A stretch of 64,000 nt of DNA. Origin: Lonicera japonica (Eukaryota > Streptophyta > Magnoliopsida > Dipsacales > Caprifoliaceae). Below, piece by piece: positions 57,176 through 64,000 of this stretch. Location: the NCBI GenBank assembly GCA_021464415.1, contig CM038468.1:31298969-31362968 (forward strand). The letters run 5' to 3'. The position numbers and the translations under genes are program-made. Numbering within the stretch: position 1 is the stretch's first letter; each line of letters opens with the position of its first letter. The notes below the pieces were generated by a model that did not search any database, had not been told where the DNA came from, and saw only the letters and a program-made list of their open reading frames with translations.

Positions 57176-58206
57176 TCAGTAGAATCCGGCATGCCCCAAG
57201 AATGAGCGAACATCCTTGATTGACTTGGGGGTGGGGAGCTTTGAGATAAGCTCGATCTTCGCCTTGTCTACTTCAATGCCTTTTCCCGATATAACATGGC
57301 CCAATATAATGCCCTTTGTCACCATGAAGTGGCATTTCTCCCAATTGAGGATGAGTTGCTTCTCGATACACCTTGCTAACATATGTTCAACATTGAGCAA
57401 ACAATTATCGAACGATTTACCGTAAACGGTAAAATCGTCCATAAAAACCTCTAGAGTTTTATCTACCATATCGCTAAAAATGCTCAACATACATCTTTGA
57501 AAATTAGCCGGCGCATTGCACAAACCAAAAGACATTTTTCGATAAGCAAAAGTACCAAACGGACATGTGAAGGTTGTTTTTTCTTGATCATCAAGATCAA
57601 TTTCGATTTGGTTATACCCAGAAAATCCGTCTAAAAAAGAATAGAACTCATGACCCGCCACTCTTTCAAGTGTTTGATCTAAAAATGGAAGAGGAAAATG
57701 GTCCTTTCTAGTGACTTCATTTAACTTACGGTAGTCTATGCACATTCGCCACCCGGTGGTGACTCTTTGGGGTATCAACTCATTATTTTCATTTTTTACT
57801 ACCGTAAGCCCGAATTTTTTAGGTACAACTTGGGTCGGACTTACCCATTTGCTATCTGAAATTGGATAGATGATCTTGGCATCAAGAAATTTTAACACCT
57901 TGGTTCTTATTACTTCTTGCATGTGAGGATTTAACGGCGTTGAAATTGTCTTGATGGCTTTGCACCTTCCTCCAAGTGAATTTTGTGTGTGCAAATCAAT
58001 GGACTAATTCCTTGGAGGTCGGCCAACTTCCACCCAAAAGCTTTTTGATACTTACTTAGCATACTTACCAACCGTTCTTCTTGATCCTTTGAGAGTTCGG
58101 AAGAAATTACCACGGGGTAAGTTTCAAAAGCACCTAGGAAAGCGTACTTCAAATTGCTAGGAAGAGGCTTGAGCTCCATCTTTCCTTCAAGATTTGGTGG
58201 TTCCAC
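57176..58206 (-). pseudogene. Gypsy-1 reverse transcriptase
   Basis: Minus strand: KYAFLGAFETYPVVISSELS and QKAFGWKLADLQGISPLICT (58206 on), a frameshift near 57960, then SDSKWVSPTQVVPKKFGLTV, GWRMCIDYRKLNEVTRKDHF, the catalytic box EVFMDDFTVYG, NWEKCHFMVTKG and SFLGHAGFY before a stop. All RT motifs I can recognise are present, so this is the best preserved domain of the three gypsy elements. It is joined to protease by an in-frame stop. Confidence 0.92.
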
Positions 58207-58215
58207 TTGGGCATT

Positions 58216-59280
58216 TTATTCATTCTTCAAGAGTTCTTCCTTGTTCCTATCATCTAAAGAAAACACATGCACACATTCCTCGGGATCATTGGGAGTGGTT
58301 AGCAAATCTTCCAATGATTCCGATTCATAAGTGAAAGAAAAATGGTCTTGTACTAGTGACTCTATCATGTTTACATGTTCAATTTCATCATCAAAATCAT
58401 CTTGTTTGTTACTTATTGAAAACACGTTGAGCTCAAGAGTTATATTTCCAAAGGCCAATTTTACAATCTCATTCTTGCAATTGATGATAGCATTTGATGT
58501 TGCAAGAAAGGGTCTTCCCAAAATTACGGGAATCTCATTTTCGGGATTGAATACCGGTTGCATATCAAGAACTATGAAATCCACAGGAAAATAGAATTTA
58601 TCAATTTGAATTAGCACATCCTCTACAATTCCCCTTGGAATCTTTACCGATCGATCCGCCAATTGGATCGTGACTTTCGTGGGTTTCAACTCTCCTAAAC
58701 CCAATTGTTGGTAGACCGAAAATGGCGAAACATTAACACTCGCCCCCAGATCAAGCAATGCATTTTTGATTGTAAAGTTGCCAATCAAACAAGAAATGGT
58801 GAGGCAACCGGGATCTTTGAATTTTGGAATTCGAGTGCCTTGCATTATTGAACTCACTTGTTCCGCCATAAATGCCTTCTTTTTAACATTCAATTGCCTC
58901 TTAGTGGTGCACAAATCTTTTAAAAATTTTGCATGAAAAGGAATTTGTTTCACTGCATCAAGCAATGGAATATTGATTTTCACTTGTTTGAACACATCAA
59001 GAACTTTGGCATTTCGGGTCTCCTTGAAAGGTTGAGATAACCTCTCCGAAAAAGGAATTTTGACGCTATTCTTGATTTTCTCTAAATCCTCTTTTCCAAC
59101 TTTCTCTTCTTCCCTCATTCTCTCTTCTAAGGTGATCTCCTCAACTTGACTTGACTCGGCTATGTCCACCGGCTTTTTGGCCTTAGGAACTATAGTTTTG
59201 TCAATCTCTTTCCCACTCCTAAGGATGGTGATGGATTTCAACTCCTCAACATTGCCATTCAATTCACCCTCATTAATCAC
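58216..59280 (-). pseudogene. Gypsy-1 aspartic protease region
   Basis: An open stretch of 354 codons. After a Lys/Glu-rich part come KQIPFHAKFLKDLCTTKRQL, the active site ALLDLGASVNVSPFSVYQQL (DLGA) and the flap and end motif PVILGRPFLATSNAIINCKN. It then runs through an acidic tail to a stop before RT. The stop separating it from gag (RG*A) replaces a Gln present in Gypsy-3, so gag and protease were one frame. Confidence 0.88.
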
Positions 59281-59286
59281 TAAAGC

Positions 59287-60685
59287 TTAGCCTCGGGGAT
59301 TAGATAAGGGTTGGGATGGAAATTTTGCTTTTTCTTGAGTAGACAATATGGTTGTGAGTTTGGACATTTGGGTTTTTAAATCACTAACCTCTCTATTGCT
59401 CTTATCTATAAATTGCCGTAAAAGAGACTCCAAATTTGAATTTGGGTTTGGGTTAGTTTGGCCAAAAGAGTTGTTTTGGGGTGGAGGTGGTCTTGGTTGA
59501 AAAGAATTTTGATGAGCATTTTGATTTCCTTCCCAACTAAAGTTAGGATGATTTCTCCACCCTTCATTGTACCTTTGAAAAAATGGATCATTGTGTGGTC
59601 TAGGATACGAGTTCATGGCATTCACTTGTGAGGGGCTTTGGAGAACCTCTTTGAAGGCTGGGATTATGTGACATTCCTCCGTGGAATGCCCCACCTTCTC
59701 ACAAATTATACAAACTATGCTAGCGCCCACACTAATTTCCCTCATTTTACTAGACTTCATGGCTTCAATCTTTTTTGACAATTGAATGAATTTTAACTCA
59801 ATATCATCACTTTTGGACAATTGGTACAACCCCCCTCTCTCGAAAACTTTACCCTTTCCCTCATCCGTGTACGTGTTCCAATTTTGGGCACCCTCGGCTA
59901 CTTCGTCAAAGTACAACAAAGCATCTTCTGGACTTTTGCTTAAAAAATTTCCATTACACATCGTTTCCACAAACGTGCGTATGGCGGGAGTAAGTGATTC
60001 GTAAAAATTGCTAACAATACTCCATGTCTCATGTCCATGATGGGGGGCAAGAATTCAAAAGCTCTTTGTATCTTTCCCAACATTTATAAAAGCTTTCATT
60101 TTCTTTGGGAAAAAAATTTTAAATTTGCCTTCTCAAAGCATTGGTTCGATGAACGGGAAAGAATTTTTTTTAAAATTCGGTTTGTAATTCTTGCCAAGTT
60201 CGAATGGAGTTGGGACGTAAAGAATTTAGCCATATTTTTCCTTTATCTTTTAGAGAGAATGGAAAAAGTTTCAACCCCATTACTTGTTCATTTGTGTTAG
60301 CTTCTATAAAGGTAGAGCAAACTTCCTCAAAATCTTTTAAATGCAAATAAGGGTTTTCGGAATCCATACCATGAAATAATGGTATATGTTGCAACATACC
60401 TGGTCTGAGAGTGAATGTTCCGGCTTGATCCGTGGGAATGGCAATGCAAGAATTTGAAGTACCTCGAAGAGGTTGAAGATAATCTCGCATTGTGCGGACC
60501 AGTTCATGATGATTATTGTTCTCTCCGGTATTTGACTCATTGTCATCGTTATCCATTTCAGAAGGAGTAGGTGAAGGAGTAGGATGCCTTGGTAGTGGTT
60601 GCCCTCTTGGTGGACTTATGCGAAGATCAATGTACAAATTTCCGGGCATAAGCCCGGAAGGGTGATCTCGAATAAAATTTTCCAC
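59287..60685 (-). pseudogene. Gypsy-1 gag
   Basis: Starts MENFIRDHPSGLMPGN at 60685. The core reads FHGMDSENPYLHLKDFEEVC, LKLFPFSLKDKGKIWLNSL and TWQELQTEF, followed by frameshifts between 60170 and 59970. The second part has the zinc knuckle CIICEKVGHSTEEC (CX2CX4HX4C) and a Pro/Asn/Gln-rich stretch. The role is capsid and RNA packaging. The start codon lies about 100 bp from the primer binding site. Confidence 0.88.
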
Positions 60686-60786
60686 CTAAAAAAATCAAAA
60701 ATAATAAGTAGGAAAAATAATTTACAAAGGGAGAGAATACTTACAAAGTGAATTTTTGTACAAAATCCGTAATCCGTCTTTCGCTG

Positions 60787-60806
60787 TACCCCCGACAACG
60801 GTTCCA
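60787..60806 (-). promoter_or_regulatory. Gypsy-1 primer binding site
   Basis: On the minus strand, six bases after the LTR end (GGCGCGTCA), the sequence TTTGGAACCGTTGTCGGGGG resembles the tRNA-Asp-type site TGGCGCCGTTGCCGGGG of Athila elements, with about three changes. Confidence 0.7.
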
Positions 60807-61017
60807 AAAACTTGACGCGCCGAAAATACTTCCGTGCTTAGGTACCCAAGTGCAGGTTGTCAAGTTATAATAATTGGTGTAGACACCCCGATCCGTGACC
60901 CCCGCAAGAAACCTAACGACCTTCGGGAACTACTGTTTTTGGGTTCGGGACCTACCCGAACACCCGAAACTACCCCGAAAGGGTTTGTTGGCCAACAAAC
61001 CTATTTTTAAGAAGATC

Positions 61018-61203
61018 GTCGCACGACATATCACATTGTCGCGCGACAATCACTCCTATGTCGCGCGACAATCCCCTCTGACACCAGACCATCCACTCTC
61101 TGACACATCAATCTGTCAGAAACATCACTTCAGCCATTTGTCGCGCGACATTGGACACATTGTCGCGCGACATATGCTCCTTTTGGGAAAGTGTCGTGCG
61201 ACA
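61018..61203. repeat. Palindrome cluster TGTCGCGCGACA, six copies
   Basis: GTCGCACGAC 61018-61027 (one change), ATTGTCGCGCGACAAT 61035-61050, TGTCGCGCGACA 61059-61070, 61139-61150 and 61161-61172, and TGTCGTGCGACA 61192-61203 (one change). Spacers are irregular (8-68 bp), so this is not a CRISPR array. Confidence 0.96.
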
Positions 61204-61218
61204 TACTCTTCCGAGCAT

Positions 61219-61227
61219 TATAAATAG
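61219..61227 (+). promoter_or_regulatory. TATA box of the Tat/Ogre LTR
   Basis: TATAAATAG, directly downstream of the palindrome cluster, with the sequence GGCCAACACCCCC after it. The best promoter candidate in the window. Confidence 0.75.
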
Positions 61228-62425
61228 GCCAACACCCCCAAGGGTTCAAAGATAGCAACTTGGGATTGAAGAATTCTAAGCTTTAAATATGATTTTCTAG
61301 TCTTTTATCATCCATTCTCTATTATCGTCTTATTTCTGAAGAATTATCGAATCTATTCTCGACACTCGACATGTCCCGTCTTTAGAATTGAATTCTCGAA
61401 AATATCTGAAGAAGGAAAAAATCATTATCGCCGGAGATCTCTCAGCCGTATTATATTTTCTTTCTTATTATTATTCTCGTCGGGAAGGTAAAGAAAGTCT
61501 CTTTTAGTATTTAACATTAGGTATCTGTGTACTTGTTTTATTTCTGTTGTTTTGTCCACGTTTTATTTGAATAAACTTATTGCCAAGTTACAAATAGTCT
61601 ACCGTTTTCAAAACAAAAGACCCCGATAAAACTATTTACAAAACCAGAAGAGTAAGTATATTACCATCCGGATAAAATCCTGTTTTTAAAATCCGGACCG
61701 GTAAAATTTACTTAGGAATTGAAAACCCAGTATATCCTATCTGTTTCATAGATTGTGATACATCTGGTAGAACTCCCTTCAAGAGTTCTAATTCCATATT
61801 GAATTAGTTCCGATACAAGATCCAAACACTTTTTTTCCAAATGAATCCAAACCCGAGATAAATCGTCGTTATTTGAGAAATAAACACGGTAAAACTCCTT
61901 CTAAAGTAGAACAACTCTTGTCACTTATATTTTTACATATTTTCTAAAAAACTAAACATTTGATCACGGAACACAGAGGTTTTCACCCCTTTTCCCGTTT
62001 TTCCCAGAAATTAGGGTTTTCACTTAGAAAGTAGTAGACTGTCAATAAAAGCATCCAAGTTTTTCAACATAGAATAAGCATATAAAAGACCACTAGAGAC
62101 CGAAAGGGCGGAATGGGTGCTTAACACCTTCCCAAACCGTAATATAGTTTCCGAACCCTATAGAATCCTGGTTTCGCAGACAAACGTGTAAAGAAAGGCT
62201 TGCCTATAGTCATTCCTCTTACACGACACTTTTTATCTGTTTTCTCGTAAAACGTACTAGCGACTCTGAATGAACCCCTTTGCATCTAGAAATAGAACAT
62301 AGGGACAGGTAATGTGATATATCAAAAACACTCCAGCAAATGGAACGACGGAATCCGTTCTGACGTTTCAGACGCCCAAACGAACGGGGATGAGACCCGG
62401 GGGTCGCATTTGCGGATTCTCACCG

Positions 62426-62443
62426 TGGCGACTCTGCTGGGGA
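62426..62443 (+). promoter_or_regulatory. Primer binding site, tRNA-Arg type
   Basis: TGGCGACTCTGCTGGGGA, three bases after the LTR end. This sequence is characteristic of Ogre/Tat elements. Confidence 0.88.
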
Positions 62444-63180
62444 CTATTAGAAAACTAGACTCCTATATGTGGACTTTTTGTTTATCTGTTGAATACTTGC
62501 TTTTATCGCTTTCCCTACTGATGTTAATTGATTGAGAAAAAACCTTTTTCTAAAAATGAGAGTTTTTCAAAAATACGTAATAAAAATAATGATATTTGTA
62601 AAATCAACCTTTCAAACTTTACACGCACTTTCACAAATCATGCATTGGTTGTACGAGTGTGAATTTACCCCAAACCCTCGGAAGTATTATGAGTGAGTAG
62701 GGAGTTGGCTTGCTTGGGCCAACATAAACCGAAAGCATTTACTTCCACTCTCCTTGGCCAAGTACGCCCCCGAGGTATATCAAGTGACGAGAACACTCAC
62801 GTACCCGGGAAGTATATCAAAAGGCCCTTGCACGTACCCGCCCCTGGGGTATATCGCAAGGTCTTGCCAAATAGGAGGGAGCTTAAAGCCTTAGCAGTTC
62901 GTACACCTGCGCTGCATGTAAGATTGGGTCAGCTAAAACACTTGTCAAACAGCCGTAGGGGATGTACCACCTTACGGCTTACTTTACAAACACCTTTTTT
63001 AAAACCCGAGTCTTTCCTCGGCGATTTTTAGTGGTTCTTTTGGCAAAAATCGAGTCGCATCGTAGTCTTCCTTCATCTTCACCACGTGGTTTCGTCTACA
63101 GTCGTAAAAGCGACGACAGACTGGAAGGTTGGGCCGGTCGAGATCATACCGGAAGACTAGTAAGACCAAACACACCCGAA
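62444..63180 (+). other. Tat/Ogre leader
   Basis: About 740 bp between primer site and gag. It contains two related blocks, CACGTACCCGGGAAGTATATC (about 62799) and CACGTACCCGCCCCTGGGGTATATC (about 62832). Open frames here (62693-63031, 62962 on) show no family I recognise. Some Ogre elements have an extra ORF at this place, but I cannot support one. Confidence 0.5.
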
Positions 63181-64000
63181 ATGGCCGATGGACGCGAGAA
63201 TCAAGAGACAGATCAGAGCCTAGCCGAGGCGTCTGCAGTTCAGCCAACTTTAGCTGAGATGCACCGTTTGTTGATGACCGTCAGCATGAACCTAGCAAGC
63301 CTCACAAACGAGCAACAGAATACTCAAGTCCGAGTAGAAGAATTATCACCTGGACGGACCGCACCGCCAGGGTTTGAACGACTACCACCGAATTGAGATC
63401 AAGGGCAGTCATCGCAAGTACTTCCCCCAGTTCAAAGAACCAATCCACCACAAACGGGTCCTGTCATGGCCGGTCCCGTTCAGACCGATCCCAATAACCA
63501 GAACCAATGGGCCCCAAATTCAGGCCCCACTTACCAACAACAAGAGCCACCCATCATCTAGCCACAACCTCCGCAAGGCCTTGATCCCCAATACCAACCA
63601 TGGCCACAAGCCCCTGCAAGACCTATTCCACCACCGGCCCCAGTAGCCCCTCCTAATGAATACCCAGACATCAATCGACTTCGGGCAGTGTATGTAGAAT
63701 CGGTTATAGCCCGGGAACAGCCCGATGAGGTGTCAAGAGAGAGCGAAGAAATAAAGAAACTGAAATAGCAGATGAAGGTTCTGCAAAGAGGGATTTCTCT
63801 GATAAGAGGGGCAGACGAGATTACGGATATGAATGCCTTTTCCCTCTACCCAGAAACAAGATTACCCCAGGGATTCAAACTCCCTTCCATCACCAAATTT
63901 ACAGGGACCACACCCCCCAAAACCTATCTTCAATCCTACATCAGATCCATGCAAGTGTCCGGATGTGGAGAGCCGGAACTGGCTCAGGCCTTTCATATGA
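63181..64000 (+). pseudogene. Tat/Ogre gag, partial
   Basis: Starts MADGRENQETDQSLAEA at 63181 and stays in one frame to the window edge, interrupted by three stops: TGA 63394-63396, TAG 63559-63561 and TAG 63766-63768. After a Pro/Gln-rich stretch it reads AVYVESVIAREQPDEV, then FSLYPETRLPQGFKLPSITK and FTGTTPPKTYLQSYIRSM, the start of the gag core of this group. Each stop can arise from CGA or CAG by one C to T change. The rest lies outside the window. Confidence 0.82.

Larger units (their letters stand above)
52215..60877 (-). mobile_element. Gypsy-1: Athila-type Ty3/gypsy element
   Basis: The complete 3' LTR is 52215-53907 (TGACGCGCCG to GCGTTTATCA; on the minus strand TGATAAACGC to GGCGCGTCA). 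The internal region 53908-60812 has gag, protease, RT, RNase H and integrase in gypsy order. Only the last 65 bp of the 5' LTR (60813-60877) remain visible before another LTR starts. The primer site next to it, read on the minus strand (TTTGGAACCGTTGTCGGGGG, about 60787-60806), resembles the tRNA-Asp site used by Athila elements, with changes. It has no extra ORF, unlike Gypsy-2 and Gypsy-3. Confidence 0.9.
60878..62422 (+). repeat. Tat/Ogre 5' LTR
   Basis: 1545 bp. It has a cluster of six palindromes (61018-61203), a TATA box TATAAATAG (61219-61227) 15 bp after the last of them, and a GC content higher than the neighbouring DNA. Confidence 0.88.
60878..64000 (+). mobile_element. Tat/Ogre-type Ty3/gypsy element, 5' part
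   Basis: The LTR 60878-62422 starts TGTAGACACC and ends TTCTCA. It is followed by the tRNA-Arg-type primer site TGGCGACTCTGCTGGGGA, as in Ogre/Tat elements. Leader and gag follow and run off the window. It is inserted in the 5' LTR of Gypsy-1, so ATTGG (60873-60877) should be repeated at its far end, outside the window. Confidence 0.88.

Noticed and set aside
61018..61203. Evenly sized repeats with unique spacers, CRISPR-like
   Set aside because: The units are 12-bp palindromes with spacers of 8-68 bp, in a plant LTR promoter, with no cas genes. Not a CRISPR array.

Overview
This is a plant nuclear segment, probably from a dicot. It is AT-rich and has almost no intact host gene. It is dominated by plant-type transposable elements: a CACTA transposon with a five-exon TnpA-like gene, Athila- and Tat/Ogre-type Ty3/gypsy elements, a Tork-like Ty1/copia element, a tandem TRIM array and MITEs.

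Layout. Positions 1-617 hold a MITE cut by the window edge, with a 31-bp tandem repeat inside. From 618 to 17288 lies an old host backbone: remnants of a RING-CH zinc-finger gene (candidate exon 2282-2429, degenerate RING-CH exon about 12395-12726) and flanking DNA that is duplicated elsewhere in the window. It is interrupted by a solo Athila-type LTR (2949-4830, TSD ATGAT), a complete 6.2-kb CACTA element (5310-11494, TSD TAA) and two further copies of the first MITE family. From 17289 to 42847 lies a TE island: a partial LTR, then two Athila-type elements of one subfamily facing each other 3' end to 3' end (Gypsy-2, plus strand, 18755-34492; Gypsy-3, minus strand, 34493-42847). A Tork-like copia element (21176-30572) is inserted in the extra ORF of Gypsy-2. 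The backbone resumes at 42849 with the 3' end of a second RING-CH gene copy, so the island appears to have split a tandemly duplicated gene. The backbone then carries a four-LTR TRIM array (47648-48441, TSD GAAAA), a TAT microsatellite and small duplications. The last part is a nest of insertions: a SIRE-like copia LTR (50836-52214) entered by an Athila-type element (Gypsy-1, 52215-60877), whose 5' LTR is entered by a Tat/Ogre-type element (60878 to the window end) with a tRNA-Arg-type primer binding site and a gag broken by stops.

All polyproteins read here are broken by stops, frameshifts, deletions or lost catalytic residues. The only gene that looks intact is the CACTA TnpA-like gene (417 codons after splicing).

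The most striking pattern is not a gene. LTRs of unrelated families each carry a cluster of short palindromes, the sequence being different in each family: CCTCTGATCGATCAGAGG, CCATGATCGATCATGG, CCATGTAGTCGACTACATGG, TGTCGCGCGACA and TGGTGGATTAATCCACCA. In the best cases the cluster lies just upstream of a TATA box. In the Gypsy-2/3 subfamily the same palindrome also occurs inside the element, just ahead of the extra (env-position) ORF. This suggests an element-specific promoter or hairpin code that evolves convergently in plant LTR retrotransposons.
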